A stretch of DNA of 64,000 bases from Roseomonas sp. E05 (GTDB lineage: Bacteria; Pseudomonadota; Alphaproteobacteria; Acetobacterales; Acetobacteraceae): assembly GCF_030063475.1 (NCBI RefSeq), contig NZ_JASIRT010000006.1, positions 1 to 64,000 on the forward strand, written 5' to 3'. Each line of letters starts with the position of its first letter. Positions within the stretch are counted from its first letter, which is position 1. Positions 1-10,438 of the stretch are shown in pieces. The translations under genes and the position numbers were made by a program. The notes beneath the pieces are model-generated. The model saw only the letters and a program-made list of their open reading frames with translations. It did no database searches and had not been told where the DNA came from.

Positions 1-112
1 CAATCCGTTCCCTTTAGGTTCCGAACCCGCCAAAACACCCCCAAAATACCAACGCCCGCTCCGGCCCGTAGTGAAACGGGGTCCGAAACGGGCGTCAACA
101 GATTAAGCTAGT

Positions 113-141
113 GGCTGGGGGGCTTGCCTCCCGGCCTTTTT
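113..141 (+). terminator. Rho-independent terminator of the gene upstream of the window
   Basis: A G/C-rich hairpin has arms 113–122 and 127–136 (ten pairs, two of them G·T) and a four-base CTTG loop, followed by five T at 137–141. No coding frame ends nearby inside the window. It most likely ends transcription of a gene just outside; lon is the usual neighbour of hup in alphaproteobacteria, which is inference. Confidence 0.6.
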
Positions 142-215
142 CTTTGCCCGAAGGTCTGCAGGACGGACAGGACGGCATGATCCGGCCACTTCGGCGGAGC
201 ACTGCAAGCCCGGCG

Positions 216-245
216 TTGACGCGGCAAAATCCTGTTGCCTAGTGT
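216..245 (+). promoter_or_regulatory. Candidate sigma-70 promoter for hup
   Basis: TTGACG at 216–221 is a near-consensus -35 box. TAGTGT at 240–245 is a weaker -10 box at 18-base spacing. This puts the start of transcription roughly 50 bases before the HU start codon. The upstream terminator at 113–141 means hup needs its own promoter. The -10 assignment is uncertain. Confidence 0.45.
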
Positions 246-295
246 CGGTACCGTGCGGGCCAGCCCGGGCTGATTCCGTCCACTCTCAGGCGAGG

Positions 296-577
296 ATGAA
301 CCAGGTGAACAAGCAGGATCTCGTCGCGGTTGTCGCGGAGACGGGAGAGCTCTCCAAGGCCAAGGCCGGCGAGGTGCTAGAGGCGGTATTCGACGCGATC
401 AGCCAGGCGCTCAAGGCCAAGCAGGAAGTCCGGCTGGTGGGCTTCGGCACCTTCTCCACCTCCAGCCGAAAGGGGGGCAAGGGCCGCAACCCGCGGACCG
501 GGGAGGAGATCGAGATCGCCGCTTCCACCACCGTGCGATTCAAGGCCGGAAAGGCGCTGAAGGACACGCTGGGGTAA
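296..577 (+). CDS. hup: HU family DNA-binding protein
   Basis: This is a nucleoid-associated histone-like protein that bends DNA and compacts the chromosome as a dimer. The 93-residue product has the usual HU length. The N-terminal helical part starts MNQVNKQDLV. The GFGTF turn is at residues 49–53, and the DNA-gripping arm carries RNPRTG at 64–69, whose proline (66) is the residue that intercalates in the minor groove. I chose ATG 296 over an in-frame GTG at 242 because it gives the family length and is preceded by an AGGCGAGG ribosome site at 288–295. The gene is monocistronic: it has a candidate promoter at 216–245 and a strong terminator at 602–636. The position before tRNA-Val, tRNA-Asp and nuoA is the common alphaproteobacterial order. 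Confidence 0.95.
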   Translation: MNQVNKQDLVAVVAETGELSKAKAGEVLEAVFDAISQALKAKQEVRLVGFGTFSTSSRKGGKGRNPRTGEEIEIAASTTVRFKAGKALKDTLG

Positions 578-601
578 GCCGCAGGTGAGGCGGATTTGGG
601 A

Positions 602-636
602 AAAGGCCGGCATCACCGCCGGCCTTTCGCGTTTTT
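602..636 (+). terminator. Rho-independent terminator of hup
   Basis: A perfect 10-base-pair stem has arms 602–611 and 618–627 (AAAGGCCGGC and GCCGGCCTTT) and a six-base loop. A T-rich tract ending in TTTTT follows, finishing at about 636. It lies 25 bases after the HU stop codon and ahead of the tRNA genes. Confidence 0.85.
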
Positions 637-685
637 GGGCTTTGCCAGCAGTGGGGGAGGGCGCTAATCGCTGCGTCGGAAGGGT

Positions 686-757
686 GGGCACTTAGCTCAG
701 CGGTAGAGCGCCTCGCTTACACCGAGGATGCCGGCGGTTCGAATCCGTCAGTGCCCA
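686..757 (+). tRNA. tRNA-Val(TAC)
   Basis: The acceptor stem pairs GGGCACT (686–692) with AGTGCCC (750–756), and the discriminator is A757. The anticodon arm CCTCG–CTTACAC–CGAGG puts TAC at positions 34–36. The T arm contains GGTTCGAATCC. The 3' CCA is not encoded (GTC follows), unlike the neighbouring tRNA-Asp, so it must be added after transcription. Confidence 0.95.
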
Positions 758-885
758 GTCCCCCGTCCCCCCGCCTCCAGCGAGATCCTGGCCAATCGGT
801 TTCTTCTGCGGATTGATCACCGGGAGGCGGTTTTCGTTGATTGACAGGGGGGCGCCGCCGGATTATTTCCCCCTCCACGCCGCAA

Positions 886-962
<77 letters not shown>

Positions 963-972
963 GTGCGTTTTG

Positions 973-1005
973 AAACGCTGCCCCAGGGATCTGGGGCGGC
1001 GTTTT
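973..1005 (+). terminator. Rho-independent terminator after tRNA-Asp
   Basis: Arms at about 974–985 and 992–1003 (AACGCTGCCCCA and TGGGGCGGCGTT, one T·G pair) enclose a six-base loop, and a short T run follows. It ends the tRNA transcript, so nuoA must have its own promoter in the 1006–1185 interval. I could not pick out a convincing -35/-10 pair there. Confidence 0.8.
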
Positions 1006-1185
1006 CAGCTTTAAGCCTACCTAATTTCAATGTGCTGCAATGCCCCAGGGGCTATGGCGAAGCGGGCGTCAGGGGGGTAATGTCCGCCCCGAGCGTTGCG
1101 CTGCGGCATGGCCTGTGGCGTGGCTGGCCATGCGCTCCCCTGCGCTTGGCCATGATGGGCCATAGGCCCGAGGGACGGACGCATC

Positions 1186-1554
1186 ATGACCCAGCCACTG
1201 CTGGCGAACTATTTCCCGATCCTGGTCTTCCTGGCCATTGCGGCCGCGATCGCCGTCGCCATGGTGGTGGGGAGCGTATTGGCGGCCCGCCAGAAGCCCT
1301 ACGCGGAGAAGGTCTCGGCGTATGAGTGCGGCTTCGAGCCGTTCGACGACACGCGCCGGCGCTTTGACGTGCGGTTCTACCTGGTGGCCATCCTGTTCAT
1401 CATCTTCGATCTGGAGGTGGCCTTCCTCTTTCCCTGGGCGGTGGCGCTGGGCGACATTGGCTGGCTGGGCTTCCTCTCCATGATGGGCTTCCTGGCCGTG
1501 CTGACGGTGGGCTTTCTCTACGAATGGCGCAAAGGCGCCCTGGATTGGGAATGA
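1186..1554 (+). CDS. nuoA: NADH-quinone oxidoreductase subunit A
   Basis: NuoA is a small membrane subunit of proton-pumping complex I. It sits at the joint between the hydrophilic and membrane arms in the inner membrane. The 122-residue product has three hydrophobic helices (about 10–32, 64–86 and 92–113). The family loop between helices 1 and 2 contains the conserved YECGFEP motif (about 46–52), and [18 protein letters not shown] follows. ATG 1186 has a purine-rich GAGGGACGGA stretch upstream. This is the first gene of a 14-gene nuo operon. Its stop overlaps the nuoB start by four bases (ATGA). Confidence 0.96.
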   Translation: MTQPLLANYFPILVFLAIAAAIAVAMVVGSVLAARQKPYAEKVSAYECGFEPFDDTRRRFDVRFYLVAILFIIFDLEVAFLFPWAVALGDIGWLGFLSMMGFLAVLTVGFLYEWRKGALDWE

Positions 1555-2114
1555 ATCCCATGAGTACGAGCAACGAACTGGCCTGGAACAAGCAGGCCCT
1601 GCAGCCTGGCGCCGATCAGGACGCGGTGGTGAAGGCCGCCACCGACGAAATCGAGGACAAGGGCTTCATCGTCGCCAACCTCGACAAGGTGGTGAACTGG
1701 GCGCGCACCGGCAGCCTCTGGCCGATGACCTTCGGCCTGGCCTGCTGCGCCGTGCCGATGATCCATGCCTACATGCCGCGCTATGACCTTGACCGCTTCG
1801 GCACCATTCCGCGCGGCTCGCCGCGGCAGTCGGATGTGATGATCGTGGCCGGCACGCTGACCAACAAGATGGCCCCCGCCCTGCGCAAGGTCTACGACCA
1901 GATGGCCGAGCCCCGCTGGGTCATTTCGATGGGCAGCTGCGCCAATGGCGGCGGCTACTATCATTACAGCTACAGCGTCGTCCGCGGCTGCGACCGCATC
2001 GTGCCGGTGGACGTCTACGTGCCGGGCTGCCCGCCCACGGCCGAGGCGCTGGTCTATGGCGTGCTGCAGTTACAGAAGAAGATCCGGCGGACGGGGAGCA
2101 TCCTGCGTGGCTGA
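1551..2114 (+). CDS. nuoB: NADH-quinone oxidoreductase subunit B
   Basis: NuoB carries the terminal [4Fe-4S] cluster N2, which passes electrons to ubiquinone. Its ligands are visible at Cys65 and Cys66 (in ACCAVPM), Cys130 (GSCANGGG) and Cys160 (VPGCPP). The product is 187 residues from ATG 1551, which forms an ATGA overlap with the nuoA stop. A second ATG at 1560 (MSTSNEL) is possible, while an in-frame ATG at 1524 lies inside nuoA and is unlikely. It forms the quinone-binding connection module with NuoD, NuoC and NuoI. Confidence 0.97.
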   Translation: MNPMSTSNELAWNKQALQPGADQDAVVKAATDEIEDKGFIVANLDKVVNWARTGSLWPMTFGLACCAVPMIHAYMPRYDLDRFGTIPRGSPRQSDVMIVAGTLTNKMAPALRKVYDQMAEPRWVISMGSCANGGGYYHYSYSVVRGCDRIVPVDVYVPGCPPTAEALVYGVLQLQKKIRRTGSILRG

Positions 2115-2772
2115 CGAGACCGCCATTGCCCCGGCCGAGGCGCCCCGCGCCCCGACCGCACAGGAAGAGCTGCTGAACGCCGTGCTCGGCGCCATCCCGC
2201 AAGGGGTGGTGACCGAGTCGGGGATCGCGCGCGGCGCCGAGGTGGAGATCCGCGTGCAGCGCGCCGCCATCCATGCGGTGCTGCAGCTGCTGCGCGATGA
2301 ATCGCGCTTCGCCTTCGAGCAGTGCATGGACATCTGCGGCGTGGACTGGCCGAGCCGGCCGGAGCGCTTCGATGTCGTCTATAACCTGCTGTCGCTGACG
2401 CATAACCACCGCATCCGCGTCATCACCACGACCGATGCCACGGCGCCGGTGCCGACCGTTTCCGACCTCTGGCCCTCCGCCACCTGGTTCGAGCGCGAGG
2501 CGTGGGACATGTACGGCATCATCTTCAGCGGCCAGCCCGACCTGCGGCGCCTGCTCACCGACTATGGCTTCGAGGGGCACCCGCTGCGCAAGGACTTCCC
2601 GCTGACCGGCTATGTCGAGGTCCGCTACGACCCCGAGCGGCAGGCCGTGGTCTATGAGCCGGTCAAGCTGCAGCAGGATTTCCGCAACTTCGACTTCCTC
2701 TCGCCCTGGGAAGGCATGACCACGCTGCCCGGCGACGAGAAGGTGCACCTCAACCGGATCACCCGCGAATGA
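2107..2772 (+). CDS. nuoC: NADH-quinone oxidoreductase subunit C
   Basis: NuoC is the 30-kDa subunit of the hydrophilic arm of complex I. It has no cofactor and packs against NuoD. The product is 221 residues from GTG 2107, which overlaps the nuoB stop by eight bases. No ATG closer to the conserved region gives a complete N-terminus. The family signature lies near residues 133–145 ([12 protein letters not shown]), followed by [20 protein letters not shown]. NuoC and NuoD are separate proteins here, not fused as in Escherichia coli. The stop overlaps the nuoD start (ATGA at 2769). Confidence 0.96.
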   Translation: MADETAIAPAEAPRAPTAQEELLNAVLGAIPQGVVTESGIARGAEVEIRVQRAAIHAVLQLLRDESRFAFEQCMDICGVDWPSRPERFDVVYNLLSLTHNHRIRVITTTDATAPVPTVSDLWPSATWFEREAWDMYGIIFSGQPDLRRLLTDYGFEGHPLRKDFPLTGYVEVRYDPERQAVVYEPVKLQQDFRNFDFLSPWEGMTTLPGDEKVHLNRITRE

Positions 2773-3986
2773 GCCTCAGCACCGAAGACACTCCCGCCGC
2801 CGCCGGCAAGCGCGTCGTCGAGATCGACAGCCACACCATCAATTTCGGCCCGCAGCATCCGGCCGCGCATGGCGTTCTGCGTCTCATCCTGGAATTGCAG
2901 GGTGAGGTGGTGGAGCGTGCCGATCCGCATATCGGCCTGCTGCATCGCGGCACCGAGAAGCTGATCGAGCACAAGACCTATATCCAGGCGCTGCCCTATT
3001 TCGACCGGCTCGACTATGTGGCGCCGATGTCGCAGGAGCATGCCTTCGCCCTCGCCACCGAGCGCCTGCTCGGCATCGAGGCGCCGATCCGCGCGCAGTA
3101 CATCCGTGTGCTGTTCGCCGAGATCAGCCGCATCCTGAACCACATCCTGAACATCACGACCTATGCGCTGGATGTGGGCGCGACGACGCCGAGCCTCTGG
3201 GGCTTCGAGCAGCGCGAAGCGTTGCTGGAGTTCTACGACTCCACCTCCGGCTCCCATTACCACGCCAATTACTTCCGCGCCGGTGGCGTATCGAAGGATC
3301 TGCCGGCCGGGCTGACCGACCGCATCGCCGCCTGGGCGGAGCAGTTCCCCAAGTTTGTGGACGATATCGAGCGCCTGCTGACGGGCAACCGTATCTTCAA
3401 GCAGCGCACCGTCGATATCGGCATCATGACGGCCGAGGAGGCCTTCGCCTGGGGCTTCTCCGGCCCCTGCCTGCGCGCCTCGGGCTGCGCCTGGGACCTG
3501 CGCCGCAGCCAGCCTTATGACGTGTACGACCAGCTCGACTTCGAGATCCCGGTTGGCAGCCATGGCGACTGCTATGAGCGCTATCTCGTCCGCATCGCGG
3601 AGATGCGGGAGAGCCATAAGATCATCAAGCAGTGCCTGGCGCAGATGCCGGGCGGCCCGATCAAGGTCCAGGACAGCAAGATCGCCTCTCCGAAGCGGGC
3701 CGAGATGAAGCGCTCGATGGAATCGCTGATCCATCACTTCAAGCTTTATTCCGAAGGCTACCACGTCCCCGAGGGCTCGACCTACACGGTGGTCGAGGCG
3801 CCGAAGGGCGAGTTCGGCGTGTTCCTCGTGGCGGATGGCACCAACCGCCCCTACCGCTGCAAGATCCGGGCGCCCGGCTTTGCGCATCTGCAGGCCATGG
3901 AGAAGCTTTCCAAGGGGCACATGCTGGCCGACGCCGTGTCCATCATCGGCAGCCTGGACATCGTTTTCGGAGAGATCGACCGGTGA
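2769..3986 (+). CDS. nuoD: NADH-quinone oxidoreductase subunit D
   Basis: NuoD is the 49-kDa subunit. It is related to [NiFe]-hydrogenase large subunits and forms much of the ubiquinone-binding pocket next to cluster N2. The product is 405 residues. Near the N-terminus, [14 protein letters not shown] carries the quinone-site histidine, and [25 protein letters not shown] follows. The C-terminal FGEIDR ending is typical of the family. ATG 2769 overlaps the nuoC stop, and the last bases overlap the nuoE GTG start (GTGA at 3983), so translation is probably coupled through the series. Confidence 0.97.
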   Translation: MSLSTEDTPAAAGKRVVEIDSHTINFGPQHPAAHGVLRLILELQGEVVERADPHIGLLHRGTEKLIEHKTYIQALPYFDRLDYVAPMSQEHAFALATERLLGIEAPIRAQYIRVLFAEISRILNHILNITTYALDVGATTPSLWGFEQREALLEFYDSTSGSHYHANYFRAGGVSKDLPAGLTDRIAAWAEQFPKFVDDIERLLTGNRIFKQRTVDIGIMTAEEAFAWGFSGPCLRASGCAWDLRRSQPYDVYDQLDFEIPVGSHGDCYERYLVRIAEMRESHKIIKQCLAQMPGGPIKVQDSKIASPKRAEMKRSMESLIHHFKLYSEGYHVPEGSTYTVVEAPKGEFGVFLVADGTNRPYRCKIRAPGFAHLQAMEKLSKGHMLADAVSIIGSLDIVFGEIDR

Positions 3987-4648
3987 GCGCCCAGCAGGAC
4001 GTGAATCATCACGAGGAACCCGCGAGCTTCGCCTTCGATCCGGAAAGCGAAGCGCAGATCGAAAAGATCCTGAAGCGCTATCCGGCCGGCAAGGAGGCGA
4101 GCGCGGTCATCCCGCTGCTCTACGTCGTGCAGAAGCAGATGGGCCGCGCCACCGGCAGCGCCTGGGTGCCGCGCGTCGCGATGGACGTGGTGGCGACCCG
4201 GCTGCACATGGCGCCGATCCGCGTCTATGAGGTGGCCACCTTCTATTTCATGTTCAACACCAAGCCGATCGGCCGGTTTCACCTGCAGGTCTGCGGCACG
4301 ACGCCCTGCTGGCTGCGCGGCTCGGATGAGGTGCTGCGCGCCTGCAAGGATGCCGGCGCGCTCAAGGGCTATGGCGACACCAGCGAGGACGGTCTGTTCA
4401 CCCTTTCCGAGGTGGAATGCCTCGGCGGCTGCGTGAACGCGCCCGTGCTGGCCGTCGATGACGACTACTACGAAGACCTGGACTACGAGAGCACGGTGAA
4501 GCTGATCGAGTCCCTGAAGCGGGGCGAGCGCCCGAAGCCGGGCAGCGCCAAGGGCCGCCTCTGCAGCGCGCCCGAGGGCGGGCCGGAGGTGCTGCTCGAC
4601 ATTCCGCTGAAGGACCCCGCCATCGTGGTCGGGCGGAAGGGAGAATGA
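3983..4648 (+). CDS. nuoE: NADH-quinone oxidoreductase subunit E
   Basis: NuoE is a thioredoxin-fold subunit of the NADH-dehydrogenase module and holds [2Fe-2S] cluster N1a. The ligands are Cys104, Cys109, Cys146 and Cys150 (CGTTPC and CLGGC). The product is 221 residues from GTG 3983, which overlaps the nuoD stop. A GTG at 4001 would also work and would drop six residues. The roughly 50 residues after the last cysteines form a basic C-terminal tail, a little longer than in Escherichia coli NuoE. The nuoF ATG follows after four bases. Confidence 0.95.
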   Translation: MSAQQDVNHHEEPASFAFDPESEAQIEKILKRYPAGKEASAVIPLLYVVQKQMGRATGSAWVPRVAMDVVATRLHMAPIRVYEVATFYFMFNTKPIGRFHLQVCGTTPCWLRGSDEVLRACKDAGALKGYGDTSEDGLFTLSEVECLGGCVNAPVLAVDDDYYEDLDYESTVKLIESLKRGERPKPGSAKGRLCSAPEGGPEVLLDIPLKDPAIVVGRKGE

Positions 4649-4652
4649 CGCC

Positions 4653-5963
4653 ATGCCGCTGAGCGACAAGGACCGCATCTTCACCAACCTCTACGGCATC
4701 CATCACTGGGGGCTGCAGGAGGCGCTGCGCCGCGGCAACTGGGACGGCACCGCCGGCATCATCGCCAAAGGTCGGGACTGGATCATCGAGGAGATGAAGC
4801 AGTCGGGCCTGCGCGGCCGCGGCGGGGCCGGCTTCCCGACCGGCATGAAGTGGAGCTTCATGCCGAAGGCCTCGCCCGATGGCCGGCCGTCCTACCTCGT
4901 CGTCAACTGCGACGAGTCGGAACCGGGCACCTGCAAGGACCGCGACATCGTCCGCAACGACCCGCAGACGCTGATCGAGGGCTGTCTGATCGCCTCCTTC
5001 GCCATGGGGGCGCACGCGGCCTACATCTACATCCGCGGCGAGTACTACAACGAGGCCGTGGTGCTGCAGGCGGCCATCGACGAGGCCTACGACGCGGGGC
5101 TGCTGGGCAAGAACGCCGCCGGCTCGGGCTGGGACTTCGACCTCTACCTGCACCGTGGTGCCGGCGCCTATATCTGCGGCGAAGAGACGGCGCTGATCGA
5201 AAGCCTCGAAGGCAAGAAGGGCATGCCGCGCCTGAAGCCGCCCTTCCCGGCGGCGGTGGGCCTCTATGGCTGCCCGACCACGGTCAACAACGTCGAGACC
5301 ATCGCAGTGGTGCCGACCATCCTGCGGCGCGGTGCCTCCTGGTTCGCCGGCTTCGGCCGTCCGCGCAACTCGGGCACCAAGGTCTTCTGCATCCAGGGCC
5401 ATGTGAACAAGCCCTGCAACGTGGAAGCCGAGATGAGCATCCCGATGCGGGAGCTGATCGAGCGCTATGCCGGCGGCGTGCGCGGCGGCTGGGACAACCT
5501 GCTGGCCGTCATCCCCGGCGGTTCCTCGACGCCGCTGCTGCCGAAGCACATCTGCGACGACGTGCTGATGGATTTCGACGCCCTGCGCGACCACAAGTCG
5601 GGCCTCGGCACCGCCGCGGTGATCGTGATGGACAAGTCCACCGACATCATCAAGGCCATCTCGCGCCTGGCCGATTTCTACAAGCACGAGAGCTGCGGCC
5701 AGTGCACCCCCTGCCGCGAGGGCATGGGCTGGCAGAAGCGCCTGATGGACCGCATGGTCGAGGGCCGCGCCGAGATCGAGGAGATCGACCTGCTGGACGG
5801 CGTCACCCGCCAGATCGAGGGGCACACCATCTGCGCCCTCGCCGATGGCGGCGTCTGGCCGGTGCAGGGGCTGATCCGGCATTTCCGGCCCGTGATGGAG
5901 GAGCGCATCCGGGCCTACAAGCAGAAGCACGGCGGCACCCATGTGCCGCTGGCGGCGGAGTAA
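4653..5963 (+). CDS. nuoF: NADH-quinone oxidoreductase subunit F
   Basis: NuoF is the 51-kDa subunit that binds NADH and FMN, takes hydride from NADH and passes electrons to cluster N3. The glycine-rich nucleotide site [11 protein letters not shown] is at residues 54–64, and the second loop [14 protein letters not shown] is at 171–184. Cluster ligands are Cys348, Cys351 and Cys354 ([12 protein letters not shown]) plus Cys394 in HTIC. The length of 436 residues is normal. nuoG follows six bases after the stop. Confidence 0.97.
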   Translation: MPLSDKDRIFTNLYGIHHWGLQEALRRGNWDGTAGIIAKGRDWIIEEMKQSGLRGRGGAGFPTGMKWSFMPKASPDGRPSYLVVNCDESEPGTCKDRDIVRNDPQTLIEGCLIASFAMGAHAAYIYIRGEYYNEAVVLQAAIDEAYDAGLLGKNAAGSGWDFDLYLHRGAGAYICGEETALIESLEGKKGMPRLKPPFPAAVGLYGCPTTVNNVETIAVVPTILRRGASWFAGFGRPRNSGTKVFCIQGHVNKPCNVEAEMSIPMRELIERYAGGVRGGWDNLLAVIPGGSSTPLLPKHICDDVLMDFDALRDHKSGLGTAAVIVMDKSTDIIKAISRLADFYKHESCGQCTPCREGMGWQKRLMDRMVEGRAEIEEIDLLDGVTRQIEGHTICALADGGVWPVQGLIRHFRPVMEERIRAYKQKHGGTHVPLAAE

Positions 5964-5969
5964 GGCGCC

Positions 5970-8033
5970 ATGGCCAAGGTTACGATCGACGGGACCGAGG
6001 TTGAGGTTCCGAACGGCGCTTCGGTGTTGCAGGCCTGCGAGGCGGCGGGGAAGGAAATTCCCCGCTTCTGCTACCATGAGCGGCTGAGCGTCGCCGGCAA
6101 TTGCCGCATGTGCCTGGTCGAGGTGGAGAAGGCGCCGAAGCCGGTGGCCTCCTGCGCCTATCCGGTGGCGGACGGCATGAAGGTGTTCACGGACAGCGCG
6201 ATGGTCCGGAATGCCCGCCGCAACGTCATGGAATTCCTGCTGATCAACCACCCGCTGGACTGTCCGATCTGCGACCAGGGCGGCGAGTGCGACCTGCAGG
6301 ACCAGGCGACCGCCTATGGCGGGCAGGGCGGCCGCTACCGCGAGGAGAAGCGGGCGGTCAAAGACAAGTACATGGGCCCGCTGGTCAAGACGATCATGAC
6401 CCGCTGCATCCAGTGCACCCGCTGCGTGCGCTTCGCCACCGAGGTGGCGGGCGTGCCGGAGCTGGGCGCCACGGGGCGCGGCGAGAACATGCAGATCGGC
6501 ACCTATGTCGAGAAGGCGCTGACCACCGAGCTTTCCGGCAACCTGATCGACATCTGCCCGGTCGGCGCGCTGACCAGCCGGCCCTACGCCTTCGTGGCGC
6601 GGCCCTGGGAGCTGCGCAAGACCGAGAGCATCGACGTGCTGGACGCCGTGGGTGCCGCCATCCGCATCGACACGCGCGGCCCCGAGGTCGTGCGCATCCT
6701 GCCGCGCGTCAATGAGGACGTGAACGAGGAGTGGATGGCCGACCGTGGCCGCTTCTCCTTCGACGGCTTCCGCCGCAAGCGGCTGGACCGCCCCTGGGTG
6801 CGCCAGGACGGCAAGCTGCGCCAGGCGAGCTGGGAAGAGGCCTTCGCCGTCATCACCGAGCGGATGCAGGGCATTCCCGGCAACCGCGTCGGCGCCGTGG
6901 CCGGCGATCTGGTGGACGCCGAGAGCGCCTTCGCCCTGCGCGAGCTGATGGTGGGCCTCGGCTCGGCCAATCTCGACTGCCGGCAGGACGGTGCGGCGAT
7001 CGACGCCTCCCGGCGTGACTACTACCTCTTCAATTCCGGCATCGCCGGAATCGAGGAGGCGGACGCGCTGCTGATCATCGGCAGCAATCCCCGCAAGGAG
7101 GCGCCCGTGCTGAACGCGCGCATCCGCAAGCGCTGGGCGGCGGGTGCGCTGAAGGTGGGCTTCATCGGCCCGGCCGGGCTCGACCTGACCTATCACACCG
7201 AGCAGCTGGGGGAGGGCCCCGGGGCCATCTCCACCCTGCTGGAGGGCGGCAACGCCTTCGCCGAGGTGCTGAAGGGCGCCAAGCGGCCGATGGTGATCCT
7301 CGGCCGTGGTGCCGTGGCGCGCCCGGACGGCGCGGCAGTGCTCGCGGCGGCCTGGGAGCTGGCGCGCTCGGTCGGCGCGCTGACGCCGGACTGGCATGGC
7401 TTCAACATGCTGCACCTCTTCGGCGGCCAGGTCGGCGCGCTGGACGCCGGCTTCGTGCCCGGCCCGAACGGGCTGGACCTCGCCGGCATGCTGGCGGGCG
7501 GCGTGGACGCGCTCTGGCTGCTCGGCGCCGATGGCTTCGATGCCGGCCTGATCCCGGAAGGCGCCTTCGTCGTCTACCAGGGCCATCATGGCGACCGGGC
7601 GGCGGCGCGGGCGGACGTGATCCTGCCGGGCGCTGCCTACCCGGAGAAGGAAGGCACCTACGTCAACACCGAGGGCCGGGTGCAGCATGGCCGTCTGGCG
7701 CTCTATCCGCCGGGCGAGGCCAAGGAGGACTGGCGCATCATCCGTGCTGCTGGCGCAGCGCTGGGCGTGGACCTGCAGTTCAACACGCTGGACGCGCTGC
7801 GGGCGCGGCTGGCGGCGGCGAACCCTGCCTTCCGGCTGGTGGATGGCCGCGTCGCCGGCGGCTGCGCCGATACCACCGGCCCGCAGGCCAGCGGCGTCAG
7901 CCTTGGCCAGCAGCCCTTCACCCTGCCGATCACCGACTACTGGCGGGCTGATGTGATCAGCCGCGCCTCCGACGTGATGGCCGAGTGCAGCCGCATCTAC
8001 AACGACCCCACGCCGCGGCTGGCGGCGGAGTGA
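5970..8033 (+). CDS. nuoG: NADH-quinone oxidoreductase subunit G
   Basis: NuoG is the 75-kDa iron-sulfur subunit that carries electrons along the hydrophilic arm. The N-terminal ferredoxin-like domain binds N1b (Cys34, Cys45, Cys48, Cys62). His94, Cys98, Cys101 and Cys107 bind N5, and Cys146, Cys149, Cys152 and Cys196 bind N4. The rest is a molybdopterin-oxidoreductase-like fold without the cofactor role. The extra N7 cysteine motif seen in Escherichia coli is not obvious. The length of 687 residues matches the mitochondrial-like alphaproteobacterial form. Confidence 0.97.
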   Translation: MAKVTIDGTEVEVPNGASVLQACEAAGKEIPRFCYHERLSVAGNCRMCLVEVEKAPKPVASCAYPVADGMKVFTDSAMVRNARRNVMEFLLINHPLDCPICDQGGECDLQDQATAYGGQGGRYREEKRAVKDKYMGPLVKTIMTRCIQCTRCVRFATEVAGVPELGATGRGENMQIGTYVEKALTTELSGNLIDICPVGALTSRPYAFVARPWELRKTESIDVLDAVGAAIRIDTRGPEVVRILPRVNEDVNEEWMADRGRFSFDGFRRKRLDRPWVRQDGKLRQASWEEAFAVITERMQGIPGNRVGAVAGDLVDAESAFALRELMVGLGSANLDCRQDGAAIDASRRDYYLFNSGIAGIEEADALLIIGSNPRKEAPVLNARIRKRWAAGALKVGFIGPAGLDLTYHTEQLGEGPGAISTLLEGGNAFAEVLKGAKRPMVILGRGAVARPDGAAVLAAAWELARSVGALTPDWHGFNMLHLFGGQVGALDAGFVPGPNGLDLAGMLAGGVDALWLLGADGFDAGLIPEGAFVVYQGHHGDRAAARADVILPGAAYPEKEGTYVNTEGRVQHGRLALYPPGEAKEDWRIIRAAGAALGVDLQFNTLDALRARLAAANPAFRLVDGRVAGGCADTTGPQASGVSLGQQPFTLPITDYWRADVISRASDVMAECSRIYNDPTPRLAAE

Positions 8034-8038
8034 CCGGG

Positions 8039-9049
8039 ATGGACACGTTTCTCGCCTCGCCGCTCGGCATCCTCGTCATCACGCTGCTGCAGACCCTGGC
8101 CCTGCTGGTGCCGCTGCTGATCGGCGTCGCCTACCTGACGCTCGCCGAGCGCAAGGTCATGGCCGCGATGCAGATGCGCAAGGGCCCCAACGTGGTCGGC
8201 CCCTTCGGCCTGCTGCAGCCCTTCGCCGATGCGCTGAAGATGCTGCTGAAGGAGACCATCATCCCCTCCGGCGCCAACCGGGGGCTGTTCATCTTCGGCC
8301 CGATGCTGACGCTGATCCTGGCGCTGGTGGCCTGGGCCGTCATTCCGGTGAATGATGGCTGGGCGGTCGCCAACATCAATGTCGGCGTGCTGTACCTGCT
8401 GGCGATCTCCTCGCTTGGCGTCTACGGCATCATCATCGCCGGCTGGGCCTCCAACTCGAAATATGCCTTCCTGGGCGCCCTGCGCTCGGCCGCGCAGATG
8501 GTGTCCTACGAAGTCTCGATGGGCCTGGTGATCGTGACGGTTCTGCTCTGCGTCGGCAGCCTGAACCTGAACGCCATCGTGCTGGCGCAGAAGACCGTCT
8601 GGTTCTTCATCCCGCTCTTCCCGATGTTCATCATCTTCTTCATCTCGACCCTGGCCGAGACGAACCGCCCGCCCTTCGACTTGGCCGAGGGCGAGTCGGA
8701 GCTGGTGGCGGGCTTCATGGTGGAATACTCCTCCATGACCTTCGCCCTCTTCTTCCTGGGCGAATACGCCAACATGATCCTCATGTCGGCGATGACCACC
8801 ATCCTGTTCCTGGGGGGGTGGCTGCCGCCGCTGGATGTGGCGCCCTTCAACTGGGTGCCGGGCCCGCTCTGGTTCATCCTCAAGATCTGCCTCTGCCTGT
8901 TCACCTTCATCTGGGTGCGCGCGACCTTCCCGCGCTACCGCTACGACCAGCTGATGCGCCTGGGCTGGAAGGTATTCCTGCCGTTCAGCCTGATCTATCT
9001 GGTGCTGACCGCCTTCGTGCTGAAGCTCGCAGGGTGGCTGCCGGCATGA
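8039..9049 (+). CDS. nuoH: NADH-quinone oxidoreductase subunit H
   Basis: NuoH is the membrane subunit that lines the quinone-access channel and couples quinone reduction to proton pumping. The product has 336 residues and about eight hydrophobic helices. Conserved loops include [23 protein letters not shown] near the N-terminus and [20 protein letters not shown] in the middle, whose acidic residues are typical of the family. ATG 8039 follows the nuoG stop by five bases. An in-frame GTG at 8030 would instead overlap that stop as GTGA, as elsewhere in this operon. Confidence 0.96.
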   Translation: MDTFLASPLGILVITLLQTLALLVPLLIGVAYLTLAERKVMAAMQMRKGPNVVGPFGLLQPFADALKMLLKETIIPSGANRGLFIFGPMLTLILALVAWAVIPVNDGWAVANINVGVLYLLAISSLGVYGIIIAGWASNSKYAFLGALRSAAQMVSYEVSMGLVIVTVLLCVGSLNLNAIVLAQKTVWFFIPLFPMFIIFFISTLAETNRPPFDLAEGESELVAGFMVEYSSMTFALFFLGEYANMILMSAMTTILFLGGWLPPLDVAPFNWVPGPLWFILKICLCLFTFIWVRATFPRYRYDQLMRLGWKVFLPFSLIYLVLTAFVLKLAGWLPA

Positions 9050-9102
9050 GGTCTCTTGTTCAAATGACGGGCGCGGGTTACCCCCGCGCGACGAGGTGAG
9101 AG

Positions 9103-9591
9103 ATGGCAACGCTTGACCGCGTGGCACGCAGCCTGCTGCTGACCGAGCTGGTCTCCGGTATGGCGCTGACGCTGAAGCAGTTCTTCAGCCCCAAGGCCAC
9201 GATCAGCTATCCCTATGAAAAGACGGCACTCTCGCCCCGCTTCAAGGGCGAGCATGCGCTGCGCCGCTACCCCAATGGCGAGGAGCGCTGCATCGCCTGC
9301 AAGCTCTGCGAGGCGATCTGTCCGGCGCTCGCGATCACCATCGAGGCCGAACCGCGCGAGGACGGCTCCCGCCGCACCACGCGCTACGACATCGACATGA
9401 CGAAGTGCATCTACTGCGGCCTCTGCGAGGAAGCCTGCCCGGTGGATGCCATCGTCGAGGGGCCGAATTTCGAGTTCGCGACGGAGACGCGCGAGGAGCT
9501 GCTCTACGACAAGAACAAGCTGCTCGCGAATGGTGACCGGTGGGAGCCGGAGATCGCCAAGCGCCTCGAGCTCGACGCGCCCTATCGCTGA
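9103..9591 (+). CDS. nuoI: NADH-quinone oxidoreductase subunit I
   Basis: NuoI is an 8Fe ferredoxin-type subunit with clusters N6a and N6b that feed cluster N2. Two CxxCxxCxxxCP motifs are visible: Cys63, 66, 69 and 73, and Cys102, 105, 108 and 112. The product is 162 residues, the usual length. A good GAGGTGAGAG ribosome site lies directly before ATG 9103, after a 53-base gap from nuoH. Unlike most of the operon, the next gene starts only after 126 bases. Confidence 0.97.
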   Translation: MATLDRVARSLLLTELVSGMALTLKQFFSPKATISYPYEKTALSPRFKGEHALRRYPNGEERCIACKLCEAICPALAITIEAEPREDGSRRTTRYDIDMTKCIYCGLCEEACPVDAIVEGPNFEFATETREELLYDKNKLLANGDRWEPEIAKRLELDAPYR

Positions 9592-9717
9592 TTACCGCCG
9601 CGGGGGTGGGCCTGGTCGTGACGCCCCCGCAGCCTTCCTCCACGGCCCCGTCCTCCTGCCAGGGCGGCTCTTTCGGAACGGTGCCATGATGCTGCATCTG
9701 CACGCGGGCGGGCTGCG

Positions 9718-10437
9718 ATGATCGCCGCACTCGCCTTCTATGTCTTCGCGGCCATCCTGATCGCCAGCGCGGTCATGGTGGTGACCAGCCGCAATCCCGT
9801 GCACAGCGTGCTGTTCCTGATCCTGGCGTTCTTCAACGCCGCGGCGCTGTTCCTGATGGCGGGGGCCGAGTTTCTGGCCCTGATCCTGGTCATCGTCTAT
9901 GTCGGCGCGGTTGCGGTGTTGTTCCTGTTCATCGTGATGATGCTGGACATCGACTTCGTCCAGCTGCGGCAGGGACTGCAACGCTACGCGCCGATCGGCG
10001 CGGTGATCGGGGCCATCCTCTTCCTGGAACTGCTGTTCGTCTTCGGCTCCTGGCAGTTCGCGCCGGATGTCGCGATGCTGCGGCTGAACGCCGTGCCGAT
10101 CGACCCGGCATTGTCGAACACCGAGGCGCTCGGGCGGCTGGTCTATACGGACTACATCCTGCTGTTCCAGATTGCCGGCCTGATCCTGCTGGTGGCCATG
10201 ATCGGTGCCATCGTGCTGACGCTGCGCGACAAGCCGGCCAACAGCAAGCGCCAGGACATTGCCGTGCAGCTGGCCCGCGCCGAGGCCGTGGCGCTGACGA
10301 AGGTGCCCGCACGCACCGGTCTGGACAAGCTCGGCATCGTCCGGCGCAAACTGCCGGAGCCGCCGAAGCCGAAGAAGGTCGCGCACGAGGCGCACGGCCA
10401 CGGGCACCACGACCAAGAAGAAGGCGGGCACCACTGA
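9718..10437 (+). CDS. nuoJ: NADH-quinone oxidoreductase subunit J with His-rich tail
   Basis: NuoJ is a five-helix subunit of the membrane arm next to NuoK and NuoA, needed for coupling. Helices are visible at about residues 3–23, 28–50, 53–76, 92–114 and 141–165, and the family motif [17 protein letters not shown] is at 23–39. The product is 239 residues, longer than many NuoJ. The cytoplasmic C-terminus extends about 70 residues beyond the last helix. It ends in a histidine-rich stretch with seven His among the last 17 residues ([17 protein letters not shown]), which could bind metal; that role is inference. nuoK starts two bases after the stop codon. Confidence 0.93.
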   Translation: MIAALAFYVFAAILIASAVMVVTSRNPVHSVLFLILAFFNAAALFLMAGAEFLALILVIVYVGAVAVLFLFIVMMLDIDFVQLRQGLQRYAPIGAVIGAILFLELLFVFGSWQFAPDVAMLRLNAVPIDPALSNTEALGRLVYTDYILLFQIAGLILLVAMIGAIVLTLRDKPANSKRQDIAVQLARAEAVALTKVPARTGLDKLGIVRRKLPEPPKPKKVAHEAHGHGHHDQEEGGHH

Positions 10438-10438
10438 C

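Noticed and set aside
1006-1185. Search for a nuoA promoter
   Set aside because: Several weak TTG and TA-rich matches exist but none has good spacing, so no promoter was called.
4398-7688. A 1096-codon open frame on the minus strand opposite nuoE–nuoG
   Set aside because: It is a high-GC artefact of codon bias in the real genes on the other strand. The sequence is His/Arg/Ala/Gly-rich without any domain, and the plus-strand proteins are unmistakable.
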